Shown here: piece by piece, positions 35,901 to 49,281 of the stretch
How the letters are laid out: the number at the start of each line of letters is the position of its first letter
Position numbering within the stretch: the stretch's first letter is position 1
DNA from: Scortum barcoo
Lineage: Eukaryota; Chordata; Actinopteri; Centrarchiformes; Terapontidae
Direction: 5' to 3'
DNA: 64,000 nt
NCBI GenBank assembly: GCA_023238725.1
Contig: CM041535.1
Span: 27,395,978 to 27,459,977 of the forward strand
Made by a program: the position numbers and the translations under genes
The notes under the pieces: generated by a model
Database searches by the model: none
Seen by the model: the letters and a program-made list of their open reading frames with translations, nothing else
Told to the model about the DNA's origin: nothing

Positions 35901-38900
35901 GCTGAGCTTTAGCTGAGCCCCGACTTCGATCACCAGCCCGAGCGCGCCTCTGTGCGCACAACCTCTGAGCGCAGCAGCAAACAGATCCTGCAGACCTTCT
36001 TATCTCAGCAGCCCAGTTTACAGGTGAGTCAGAGTGTCGGATTAACAGCTCACCTGTTCGTGGCCGTGAGTCCTCACATTGTTCCCGTCCGTCCTCCTCA
36101 GATCCACCTGTGCTGCGGGAATCACTCTCTGGGCAGCACCGACGTTTCTCTCTCAGCTCTGTCGGCTGTTTCTGTGGATCTGGAGAACAAGGTGGCGACG
36201 GTGGAGGGAGCGTTTGTACTCAAGCCTCCTAAACGGGTGAAAAAGACGCTGCTGGCTCTGCCTGCAGAACTGCAGCCAACCGTGGGCGTGGCTGTAACGC
36301 TGCGGAGGGAGGAGGTCGCACCGCAGGTACAAACACAGAGAAGACTCAAAACAAGTGATGTTTGACAGTGACAGTTTGTAGCTGGGTGACTGGGGTCCTT
36401 AATGATTTTGGTGGCCTTCTTCCTACACCGCTGGGTGTAGAGGTCCTCCATGGATGGCAGCTCCGTCCTGGTGATGTGCTGAGCAGCTTTCACCACCCTC
36501 TGTAGAGCCTTACACGGTTGAGTGTGGAGGGTGAGGGCGATGGCATCTTCAGTTGACCTATTGGGCCTGTAGGCAAACTGAAGTGGGTCCAGTGAGTCCG
36601 GGATGGAAGAGGTGATGAATGATTTGACTAACCGCTCAAAGCACTTCATGATGGTGGAGGTGAGTGCTACTGGGCGGTCGTCATTCAGGCAGAGGATTTT
36701 GGTTTTCTTGGGGACAATGATGGTCTCCTTGAAGCATGTGGGGACTACAGACTGGAGCAGTGACATGTTGAAAATGTCTGCAAAGACGTCTGCCAGCTGA
36801 TCTGCACACACCTTGAGAGCTCGGCCGGGGATGCCGTCAGGTCCAGGAGCCTTACGTGAGTTAATCTGTTTAAATGATCTACACACGTCTGCCCTGGTTA
36901 TCACAGGTGGGCAGTGGTCCTCCTGAGCCTTTTGCACCTCCACAGCTGGAGAGGTGCTCTCAAAGCGGGCATAAAAAGTGTTCAGCTCGTCAGGCAGAGA
37001 TGCAGACATCACCTCAGCACTGCTGATCTTCTTTTTGTAGTCCGTCAGAGTTTTTAATCCAGCCCACATGCTCCTGGTGTTGGAGCCCTTGTAATGAGAC
37101 TCCACTTTGTCCCTGTACTGTCTCTTTGCACTGCTGATGGCTCTCCCGAGTGCGTACCTGGACTTCCTGTACTCCTCCAAATCACCTGAGTTGTAGGCAT
37201 CTGTCCGTGCTTTAAGTTTGGCATGGACTTCTCCGTTAACCCAGGGCTTCTGATTGGGTAATGTCAATCGTACAGTAATCCTCGGTACGGCGTCATCGAT
37301 GCATTTTCCGATGTATCCAATGACCGCGTCCGTGTATGTGTTTATGTCTGTGTCCTTAAACACACACCACTCCGTCGTGCTGAAGCAGTCGCGCAGAGCC
37401 GAGTCTGATTGGTCGGACCACTGCTGAATGGTCCGCGTCACCGCGTCACGCAGCCTCCGGCCGTGAGGTCTCTGTCCTGTTGATAACTCCATACAGCTTG
37501 TCCATGGCCTTGTTGGTGTCTGCGTGTGGGGGAACATACACTGCTGATTTTATTTTATATAGTACGTTCTAGTCCTATGTCTTGAACTTTAGCTTTAGAA
37601 TTTTTATTTTACTTGTGTGATTTTCTTTCAAAATATTTTTTGAGCATTGTTAGAAGGAGCCTGTGGATTAAAGAATTTCATTGCCAGCAACTGCCCCATG
37701 TCATTTTTGTTCAAGAATAGAGAGAGTTAGTTTAGAGATTGAATCTTCTATCTCTAAAATATCAGTACGCTTTCCAATTAATTTTTGGGCGAACTTCAGG
37801 AAAACGGACTTGGACTTGTCACGTATAAATATTGGTTGCTTAAACCTGGAAACAATAATTTAGTCATTAATCTTTTTGCAAAGACACAAAAAACAACTGT
37901 GGTTGATCGTGTTGAGAAAGCGAAACATGTTCACTTTTGTTTTATTAGTCTGATTCCTCAGTAAACGTCATGATGTCATTTTTAACCCTCCATGTGCGTT
38001 TGTAAACAAAGATGATGTAGAATAGACTGAAATTTGATCTTACCTTCAGTTTGTTTCAGTTTCAGCAGCTGAAGTTTCGTATGTTCTCCAATTTATTTCC
38101 AATCTGATGTTACAATATCAGATGCACACACTGAAAAGAGGAAACACATTACTTGAGGTACATTTACTTAAATGTTTGTGATATTAGAGGTCATGCAGTC
38201 CTGTCGTGACCTTATCATGAGCTGTGCCGCGTGCTACATCAGTTTTTAAAAGGTTTGATATTACTGCACCTGAAGCAAATTGAGATGTGTGATGGTGTGA
38301 TTACAGCAGCAGTGTCAGGGCTGTTGTAAATACTATTTTGGGGCAGCGCATGTTACTCATTATGTTCATTATTGTTCACTGCAGTTGCTTTGAAGTCAGT
38401 TATTTAGTTTGTGCATCATCACTTCAATGTGACAGCAGTATATTTGACTCACTTTGTCCTCTGTCCTTTCTCCAGTCTTTAGGGAATAAAGAAGGAAGTG
38501 GAGCTCAGACTCGCTCCAACCTTCCTCCTTCTGTCCCTCTTTCTGTTCGTCCTGCTGAACAGAGACCTCGAAGCTCCTCTCCTGTCCGAAAACCTTCTGA
38601 CTCTCCTCCTCCTGGTCCTCCTCCTCTTCCTCCTCCCTCCTCTCACACAGAGAGCGAAGCAGAGAGTCTTCTGGAGGAGATTCAGCGTGGGAAACAACAG
38701 GCGGGACTTTCAGGTGAGGATGGAAACACCATGTGGCGTTTTTCTGCGTTTTCTCACATTTTCACACATGAAGTTGGAAAATTTGATTGAAATTGTGTCC
38801 AGCTGCAGATGTGGAGGTTCCCGTGCAGCAGCAGAGTCACACTGAAGCTGCAGCAGAAGGTGGAGCTTCATCTGTCAGCGTCTCTGCTCCCAAAGTGTCC

Positions 38901-40170
38901 ATCCCCGCCTCTGCCCACCATTACTGCTTCTCCCTGGACCTGCGCAGCCTCGGAAATCTCAGCCTGACGCACCCCATCGCTGCCACGCTCAGGTGAAATA
39001 TAAACAGCTGCTGAAGGTTTGATGCAAAAACAGAAATGTCATCACAGACGCTGGTGAAGCGTGTTGTTAGTTTGTGCATCTTGATTTCTCTTTTCTCCAG
39101 AAGATCCAGTTCGTTAAAACATTTTACTCACAATTGTTGCTGTAAAGACACAAAACAAAGTGTCACAACTCCACAATAAACTCTTTGGGTGTGTTTAACT
39201 TCTGTTGTGAAATCTGTAAAGTACATTATGTCAAATTAAATACTAATATTATTTGTGTCTTTGTTGTATTTCAGGTATTCATATCAGTTCTTCGGCAGCG
39301 CGGCTCCCATCATGACCAACCCCCCCGTGGAGCTGCAGAGGAACATGGAGGTGTCGCTGCCTCAATCCTACTGTGCCTTCGAGTTCGCTGCTCTGCCTCA
39401 ACAACTACAGGACACCTTCCTCAGGTAGCAACACACACACACTCTCACAACGAGGACAACTGGCTGTTTATTGTCAGTGTTTTATCTGATCTGTGAATTT
39501 ATCTGTGTGTTTTTTAAATCTGTTCATTAGTAGATATAAAGATGAAACTTTAATTGGTCGATGCACTCACACGTTTCCTTCAAATTCTAATCTAATTATT
39601 TGTTAGATTAATCGCAACTTTGATATTGAATAATTTGACTGTTTCTGAGGGTCAGTTTGGTTTATATATGGTGGTCAAATTGCATAGAGGAAAAAGAATA
39701 AATATAAAAAACATCAAAAAGACACTAAATGTATAGATAGTACAAAATGCACTGTTCACTAAAAACAGGAAGTGTGTGAGTTAACTTTATCACAGTGTGA
39801 AATAAAAACATTTAACAGAAATATTAATGTAAATGTATCGTCTCTATATTACAATGATGTACAATACATCATACATACATGTACAATATCAAGCCAGACT
39901 TAATGAAATAGTTCTCTTTATTTCACTTTATCACCAGGAGAATTCATTTTTATGTTTCCTATGTTATGTTGTTTTAATGCATCTTAAGTGAAGATGATCC
40001 ACATTAGGATCATCTTTATTGTCTGCAAAGTCTCTTTTGTCCAGCAGGTGGTGCAGCAGGACTGTGTGTGTGTGTGTGTGTGACGTTGTTTTTGTTCATT
40101 AATGAGTTTGGAGGATTTTGAGGAGGTGTGTTGCTGCAGGAGGCAGGAAGGAAGCGATGTGTTTAAAACT

Positions 40171-40206
<36 letters not shown>

Positions 40207-43200
40207 TCCCTCTGGTGGTGGAGTTGTGGCACAGAGACTCCTCCAGCAGAGACCAGCTGATTGGACGAGCCTCCATCCATCCAGCTGACTCACCTGCTGA
40301 GTTCTGAGAGGAGCCGAGTCCCGACGTCGACAGGTGAGCAGAGCTGGAGGCAGACTCACCAGGACCAGATCGCCGTCGTCAAACCAAACCGGTAAAAACA
40401 CAGACTGACAGACGGACGGATGGACAGGTTGATCATGTGACGCTCATTAATGCTAAACGACTTTTTCCTTCATCAGCAGTGAAAAGGTGGCTGAGCTGAG
40501 CTACGTGGCCACGCTGGAGGACCTCGGGTTGGTCAGAGCCAGAGAGGTCAGCGTGTCCGACTCCTCACAGGTGAGACAGGTGTGTGTGTGTGTGTGTGTG
40601 TGTGCATGAATTCAGATTTCCTTTCAGATTTCCTTTATTAGTCCCACAGCGGGGAAATTCACAGCATAACAGCAGCGAAGACACATAGTGGGAAATAGTC
40701 AATAAGAGTTTAAGACATGAAATAAAATAAAATAAAATGAAATAAAAGGTAAAATTATCCAAGATAAATAATTATAACTATGACTGTAAGTAAACCTGTA
40801 CATAGTACAGAGGGAGTGTGCCTGAGAGTATACATATGAGAAATATATATAATATACTCAGGGAGTGCAAAAAACAGTGAAATTGTGTTATTGTTTATTG
40901 TTGTCCATTGTCTGCAGACTAGCGGGTAGGCATTTTGTTTGTTGTGTAGTCTGACAGCAGCAGGCAGGAAGGACCTGCGGTACCTCTCCTTCACACAAGC
41001 GTGGATGGAGCAGCCGCTCAATGAAGGAGGTGCCCAGAGCTGTCAGAGTGTCCTGTAGAGGGTGGGACGTGTTGTTTAACAGGGACGACAGCTTAGCCAT
41101 CATCCTCCCGTTTCCCATCACCTCCACTGAGTCCAGGGGGCATCCCAGGACAGAGCTGGCCCTCCTCACCAGTCTGTCCATTCTCCTCCTGTCTCCTGTC
41201 CGTGATGCTGCTGGCCCAGCAGACTATCCCATAAAAGATGGCTGATGCCACCACAGAGTCATAAAAGGTCCTGAGGAGAGTGGTCCCTGCACTCCAAAAG
41301 ACCTCAGCCTCCTGAGCAGGAACAGTCTGCTGTTGCCCTTCTTGACAAGGGCATTGGTGTTGTCCGACCAGTCCAGACTTGTCATTAAGGTGAACACCCA
41401 GGTACTTGTAGGACTTCACAGTGTCGATGTCCGTTCCCTGGATGCTCACCGGTGCTGGCGGAGAGTGGCTACGCCTGCTGGCTGAAATCCACCACCAGCT
41501 CCTTGGTTTTACTCAGGCGTTGATCTGGAGGTTGTTCCGCAGGCACCAGTCCGCAAAGTCCTGAATAAGTCCTCTGTACTCTCTGTCGTCCCCATCTGTG
41601 ATGAGGCCAACAACAGCAGAGTCATCAGAGAACTTCTGGAGATGACATGATGGTGTGTTGTATGAAAAGTCTGCAGTGTAGAGGGTGAACAGGAAAGGAG
41701 CCAGAACCGTTCCCTGCGGAGCACCGGTGCTGCAGAGAAGCCGATCCGACTCAAAGCCCTGCACCCTCACAAACTGTGGTCTGTGTGTGAGGTAGTCCAA
41801 AATCCATGTAGTGAGGTGATGGTCCACCCCAGCTAGCTGCAGCTTGTCCCCCAGCAGCCTGGGCTGGATGGTGTTGAATGCACTGGAGAAATCAAAGAAC
41901 ATGATCCTCACAGTGCTTCCAGCCTTCTCCAGGTGAGTGAGGGAGGTGTGAAGGAAGGTAGATGACGGCTATCATCCACCCCAATGTCAGGCTGGTAGGC
42001 GAACTGCAGCTGCAGTCCAGGGTCCATGAAGGAGCTCACCAGCGGGCGCAGATGGGCGAGGACCAGTCTCTCCAGCGTCTTCATCAGATGAGACGTCAGA
42101 GCTACCGGCCTGTAGCTGTTGAGCTCCTTGGGGTGCGGTGTCTTTGGCACTGGGACGATGCAGGACGTCTTCCAGAGCTTGTGGCACTCTCCCCAGCTTC
42201 AGGCTCAGGTTGAATGTGTACCCAAAAATCCCACACAGCTGGTCTGCGCAGGACTTCAGGAGCCTGGAGCTGATGCCATCCGGACCTGCTGCTTTCCTGG
42301 CCCTGTTCTTCTTCAGGGCATTCCTCACCTGGTGTGATTGTGAGGAGCAGGCTGGAGCAGGGAGGTGTTGATGGGGGGGAGGTGCACAGGACAGAGTGTG
42401 AAATGGAAGTGTCAGGTAGGTGTGAACTGAGGGTCGTGAGAGGGGGGGAGGGGGCACAGGGGGGCACAGGAGGAGCCGTGAACAGGGGGCACAGAGCAAG
42501 ATGGGGGTTGCAGCAGAGGAGACTGGGCCGGGGGAGGGGCGGATGCCTGATCAAATCTGTTGAAGAATAAGTTCAGGTCATTTGCCCACCCCTGGTCTCC
42601 CACAGGCTGGGACTTTGGCTCCTTGAAGCCCGAGATGGTCTTAAGTCCCTTCCAGACACCACAGATGTTGTTCTGCTGCAGCTGGTGCTCCATCTTCCTC
42701 CTGTAGCAGTCTTTCCCCTTCCTGATCATCCTCCTCAGCTCCCTCTGCACAGACTTCAGCTCCTCTTTATTTCCAGACACAAAAGCTCTCCTCTTCTCCT
42801 TCAGGAGAGCCTTAATGTCCGGGGTAATCCAGGGCTTGCTGTTGGAGAAGCTCCGTACAGTCCTGGTGGGTACGGTGTTCTCCACACAAAAGTTTATGTA
42901 GTCCGTCAGGCAGTGGGTGAGACTGTCGATGTCCTCCCCATGGGCGTCACTGAAAACATCCCATAGTGTTGTGTTGAAACAGTCTTTCAGGGCCTCCTCG
43001 GCTTCTTCAGACCATTTCTTCACAGTGTGGGTGACAGCAGGCTGCCTGTGCACAAGAGTCTTATACACAGGCAGGAGGTGCACGAGGTTGTGGTCGGCTC
43101 GGCCCAGGGGAGGAAGAGGGAGTGAGTGATATGCCTCCTTGGTGTTGGCATAAAACAGGTCCAGTGTTTTATTGTCTCTGGTGTGGCATGTGACATACTG

Positions 43201-46200
43201 GGTGAATTTGGGCAGAGAGGAGGATGGAGAGGCATGATTGAAGTCTCCAGAGATGAGGAGGAGGGCATCAGGGTGCTGTGTCTGCAGCCTGCTCACTGCT
43301 GAGAGCAGGACATCACAGGCTGCATCGGCGTTAGCAGAGGGGGGGACGTACACTACCACCACAAGGGCATGAGTGAACTCCCTCGGCAGGTAGTAAGGCC
43401 TCATGCTGACGGCCAACAGTTCAATGTCCTTACAGCAGTGCTGCTCCTTGACAGTGATGTGCCCAGGGTTACACCATCTATCATTAACAAACACTGCCAG
43501 CCCTCCTCCTTTCCTCTTACCGCTCTCCTTGCTTCTGTCCGCCCGTAGGAGAGTGAAACCGTCCAGTTCAGCAGCCGTGTCCGGAGTTAGCGCAGTCAGC
43601 CACGTCTCAGTGAACAGCAGGAGGCTGCACTCCCGATACTCCCGCTGATGCCGGGTCAGCGCCGCTAACTCGTCCATCTTATTGGGGAGAGATCTTACGT
43701 TCCCCATGATGATGGAGGGGAGGACGGGCCGGTACCGTCTCCTCCTGGCGCGGCGCTCGACCCCGGCACGGCGTCCCCGTCTCCTCCTCTTCAGCTCGCA
43801 CAGGGAACATCGGGAATCGCTCGCTCCTCAGGTAGCACCGCCAAGGCGCTCCAGGGCGGTAACAGCTGATCCCTGCTGTAAACAATGGAGCCAGTGGCTC
43901 CGTGTGAGGTCTCCGGACACGGTAACAAAAAGTGCAAAAACCAGTAGAGCCACCAGTACAAACTCTACCAGTCTAGTGTGCATGGTGAAAAGAAAAATTT
44001 AAAACACACAAGAACAAAAAGTAAGAAGAATAGAATAGAAGTATAAAAAGTAAAGAAAGCTCAACGGTGAGCAGGAGCTGCTGTTACAGGCTGCCACTCG
44101 CGCGGCGCCAGAGAGTCGGACTGGGTACTTGTATAATTCAAGAGCAGCATAAAAACTTTGTGATATAAATATTTTGAGTCTGAGGAGGGTGTGATGATGT
44201 ATGTCAGTGTATTTTATAATTTATTAGCTCATGCTTATTAAATGTTTTTTATTTTAAACTATTTGTTTCAGTGCTTGGAAATGATTTTTTTTAAGTCACT
44301 TTCTACTGATAGATGTTTTTTTTTGCATTTAAAAAACTGAAAATGATGAGCATTTATATTTCACAGTGTGTTTTGGCTGATAAAGTACCAAAATAACCAA
44401 AGTACACAAGTCAGGCTCAGCTTCTGTCTGATCTGCACTCACATTAAATATGACGGAGAAAGTTTTGTAAAATTATTTTATTTGAAACATTTTGCCTTGA
44501 AATTGAAAACTGAAATGCATTTCTGTAAAACTTTTAAAAATATGAATTTAGACCAGATATTTTTGCACAACTGCACAGTGATCAGAATCAGTTCATCACA
44601 GCTTTTTGTTTTTCTCTTAACTTTTCTTTTTATCAGCATTTTCTTCAGATATAATAATGTTTAGTTTTTGTTAAAGGTGACAAAGACATTGATTTAACTA
44701 AATGTTTCTTTCTGAGGTTGTAAAAATGTGTTTATAATATTCTTCCCCCTTCATTAATGTAAGGGGTCAAAATATAACAAGAGTGAATAAAAACTGAATA
44801 TTATGTTTAGTAAAAGTCGAAGTTATGGATGAGCTGTTGGATTTTATTCAGTCCTACAGGTGCACAGGTGTGGCTAAAGTGGACTTCAGTATTAAGTTCC
44901 CTGATAACTTTTTTAATATCCTCACGTCATCAGATGGAACCTGTAGTCCCCACACAGCCGTCCTCCCACCCTGCTGCACCCAGACCAGCTGCCCCCAGCC
45001 TGAGCCCCGCCCCGCTTGGCCCCACCCAGCCCGGCCCCCCGGCTCCAACGGCCCCAACGGCCCCCAGAGACACCCTGGAGTACCGCACGGCCCTGGAGCT
45101 GGAGATGTGGAAGGAGGAGCAGGAGGATCTATTCGATGATCAGGTAAACTGAGAAAAATCTGATCAGTTAAAATGAATAAATGAAGCAGGTGTCGTGTCC
45201 ATCTTTTATGTTGACTGTTTCCCGATCTGCTGGATTAAATATGAACACAAATTAAATGATTCACTTGTGTTTGTGTCAGTTGAGGAAGAAGGAGCTGAGC
45301 CACATGCAGGCTCTGGCAGAGGAGTGGAGGAGGAGAGACCGAGAGAGAGAAGCTCTGGTCAAGAAGAAGGTGGAGAGTCCAAACCTGCTGCACAAACACA
45401 CCCAGAGCTCATCACAATATATAACACAACATCCACTGTTCATCCTGCCGGGCTTTCTCTTATTCCCAAATCTGTGTCTGTGTAGGAGGTGGAATATAAT
45501 CTGTTGGAGGAGCAGCTCAGGAAAACTCTGTCTGATCTGGAGAAAAGAGAGAAGCAGCTCATGGAGGCCGAGCTGGAGGTCGGACTCACCTCTGACACAT
45601 TTAAATTACACAGTTTATAAATGACTGAGATTCATACAGATTATTGTACAAAATGTCTATTCTGACTTGTCGTAAGTTTTTAAAAGACTTGTATGTCTGC
45701 TTTGAAATCTACAGTGTTGGAGGATTTACAGCAATTTAAAAAAAGATTTAAAGCATCATAAAATGAAAACTTTTAGGACACCATAGTGAAGTTCTGGAGT
45801 AGGGTTGCAACTACCAGTTTCTTTTCTTATTGATTAATCAGTTTCTTGATTAACTGATTCATTGTTTGATCCATAAAAGTCAGAAAAAAGGTGAAAATTT
45901 TTTCTCAAAGCCCAAATAGATGCCCTGAAATGTCTTGTTCTGTCCACAACCCAAAAATATTCAGTTTACTGTCAAAAGAAACCAGAAAACATTCAGCATT
46001 AAGTAAAACAGTGGACTTCACTTTTCACTTTTATGATATTTAACAAAACGTGAGAAACCAAAATCAGAGAAATTGGAAAAAAAAGTTGCAGATTAATTTA
46101 ATAGATGACAACTAATCAATAAATAGACTCATCATTGCAGCTCTGCTGTGGAGATTGTTTTCTCCCTGGGATAATAAAGACTACATTTTTTTATTAGCGA

Positions 46201-49119
46201 TTCATCTGCTGATGATTTTCTGATCAATTAGTGAATTTTTATGTCTATAAAAGTCAGAACAGAACAGTCCCTTAAATAAGAAAGCAGCAAATCCTCAGAA
46301 TTTAGCAGCTTTAACTGGTGAATATTCAGTATTTTTGCCTTGAAATTGATTAAAATGATTGGTCGTTGTCAAAATTGTTCACTGGTTAATTTCTGTCACT
46401 GAAGATCAACATCATCAGAAAATCATGTCAGCAATAATTGAGCTGGCAATAAGATGTTGGATTGTTTTAGAAAACAGTTCAGTCTAAACGTGTTTTTTTT
46501 TTTTTTACAAAGACTCGACAACTTGACAACGACCCTTTCTGACAGCGACTCCTCCTCGTAGTGAATCTTCCTTTCAGTGAATCTTTCTTATAGAAAATCT
46601 TCCTTTATAATGAGTGTTTGTGTGTTCAGACTCAGAGGCTGCAGAGGGAGCTGCGGGCCGAACACGAGCTGACCCACAGGGAGCTGCAGGAGAGCAGCAG
46701 GAGGCTGCAGCAGGAGTGCGACCACCGGGTGGCGCTGGAGAGAGACAAAGCCCGACTGATGGAGGAGGAGAGAGGCCGGCTGCTGCAGCAGGTAGAGCCG
46801 GAGAGAGGACTCCTGTTTGTGTGTGAAGGAGAGCTAGTTCATCTTTAAAGATTCATTTGTTTGACACTTGTTCGTGTTGTTCAGATTGCAGACGGAGAGT
46901 CTCGGCTCAAACAGCTGGAGAAAGAGTTTCAGCTGTACAGAGAACAACAGAACGTCAGACCTGAGTTCAGACTGCAGTCAGAGATCAACCTGCTGACTCT
47001 CGAAAAGGTAGCTTACATTAACGTTCATATAATTATCACTTATTATGTCAGATATGAACTTACTCTAATATCTAAGTAAAAGTACTCATCGTGCAGAATG
47101 ACTTGTTTCAGAATAATATATATTACTGGATTATAACCACTGATGCATTCATGTGTTGTTGCTGGTAAAGGTGGAGCTCATTTTAATGTCTTTATATACT
47201 GCTGGACAGCTTAATGTGTTATTTTACTTTTAATCTAAATCTATGTGACTGAAGCTGTCGGATAAATGTACTTTAGTGAGAAGTGCAGTATTTTCCTCTA
47301 GAAGTAGAAAGAAGCAGAAAATGGAAAGACAAGTAAAGAACAAGTAACTAAAAATTGTATTAAAAAACAGTACTTACATAAATGGACTTGTAGCATACAA
47401 GTACAGCCCCCCAAACACTGTTTTTAATACATTAAAAACATTTAATACATTTTCTGTTGACTTTAAATTTCTTTTCATTCAAAGAAATCTGTTCAACATG
47501 TTTGTCAGAAATCAGGGACCCACGATAAGTTTTAGTGAGAAACACTGAATGTAAATAACTTCTGATTATAAGAAAACTCCACATGGAAACTTTAATCTGT
47601 CAAAGAGGCAGTTCTGCAATAAAACTACTGATGGAGGTATAATTGTGCTTTCAATATAGTAATTATACAGAGTAAAAACCATCCAGAGGTTTCCAGATGT
47701 GCTGACTAATGTTTTTTGCTCTTTTATCATGAAGGTGGAGCTGGAGAGGAAGCTGGAGTCGACCACCAAGTCCAAACTGCACTACAAGCAGCAGTGGGGG
47801 CGCGCGTTAAAAGAGCTGGCCAGGTTCAAACAGGTACTGTTCGTCTGGAGGGAGGAAATTTTAAAATTTACTGTGTCAAGTTTGTTATGAGTTGCTTTTA
47901 ACTGAGGGAAATTGTAAGTTGGTATATAAAACGAAATTGAATTCTTTTCAAACCGAACAAAAAGTACCAAACACAAATGAGACCACAGCAGAGATGGTGC
48001 TGAACAGAGCGAAGACAAAGATTATTTTCATTATCAGTCATCATTTGCTGATTATTTTCCTGATTAAATTATTGTTTTATTCAGTTTTCAAACATAAAAA
48101 AATAAAGAAAAGCACCAAATTATCATAAATGTTCCTGAAATCTCAGATGTTGGAGCCTCCCTGAATGCAGCAGCAGAAAAAGTTCTTCACCCCTCACTAG
48201 ATTTTCAGAGCATATTGAAATAAACTGACTGCATCACGAAAACTGGTGGTTAGATAAAGTTAGATAAAGTTAATATATATTATAAATATAAGAGAATGAA
48301 AGACAGTTACTGTCCTTTTTATAGTCAAAGATTGTAGACCAAGACACCTGAAATCTAAAAGCAAACACAACAAAAACACCTTTGAGACAAACGTTACCTG
48401 AAAATAAAGGCCTGTTGGAAACTCGAGCTGACAGCGGCCATATTTCACTGCAGATATTGGTAGTTTTTCTGCGTCGGGACGTCTGGCGGCTTCAGATGCT
48501 GCAGGTTTTTAATCTACTGCTGGAGACGAGCTGACAGTGTTAGGACATTTAACAGCTCTGTTTAAAGATGCCGAGCGAGCAGAGGAAACCGAGCCCGGCC
48601 GCCATCCGTCAGCCGACATCACAGCGCGGCGAGTCCTGTTAAAACTCTGATATCAGTGAACGCAGCAGCTGAGCCGACGCGAAGAGCTGAATCATACGGC
48701 AAAGTAAAAATCATACATCGTGGCAAGTTGTGTAAAGTGCGACACAACATCATCCAGGCGAGATACATCGAGAATCGTTTAATAATCGAATAATCGAAGA
48801 ATCCCACACATATTGATTAATCCCACTTTTATTAAGGAATATCTATGTGAACCTTTAATTTTACATTTAATTTCCTCTGATGTCTTCACATTAAAAGCAT
48901 CCTGTCAGTGGGCCAGTGGAAAGCTTTTAATGTGAAGGAGAGGAGGTTTGCATGAACAGTAACTCACCACAGCTCTGATACGACGTGTGTGGAAAAGGAT
49001 GAGAAGTGAAAGAAACTGAACTCCAAACTGCAAAAATCTGAAGTGCTTAGTGCTCTGCGTGTGTGTGTGTGTGTGTGAGTGAAGGAAAAAGAAAAGAAGG
49101 AAAGCGAGGGAGGGAGGGA

Positions 49120-49160
<41 letters not shown>

Positions 49161-49240
49161 GTGTTTTTACACCAGAGCCAAATATTTAGCTGAAGTGAAG
49201 TAGACAATGAAATGTGTGAGAGCCATCAGTTCTTAACAAC

Positions 49241-49281
<41 letters not shown>

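Larger units (their letters stand above)
40612..44128 (-). mobile_element. Nearly full-length CR1/L2/Rex1-group LINE, degenerate
   Basis: Read on the minus strand, a GC-rich 5' region (GGCGCCGCGCGAGTGGCAGC near 44110) is followed by an APE-type endonuclease, a linker, RT and a C-terminal region, ending in GAATTTCCCCGCTGTGGGAC, TAATAAAGGAAATC and a repeated GGAAATCTGAAA tail at 40612-40640. Length is about 3.5 kb. Several frameshifts split the ORF. It inserted antisense into cep120 intron 12. Clade assignment between L2, CR1 and Rex1 is not resolved. Confidence 0.85.

Noticed and set aside
35879..35911. Possible 31-nt intron (CCAGTGAGCC ... CTTTAG) rescuing cep120 exon 6
   Set aside because: It would be far too short for splicing and would delete the conserved EPFHNLL segment.
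36600..37500. Possible extra cep120 exons in intron 7
   Set aside because: The plus-strand frames here are antisense shadows of the LINE ORF2 remnant.
42412..43707. Independent endonuclease host gene
   Set aside because: Downstream frameshifted RT motifs and a LINE 3' tail show it is part of a degenerate retrotransposon.
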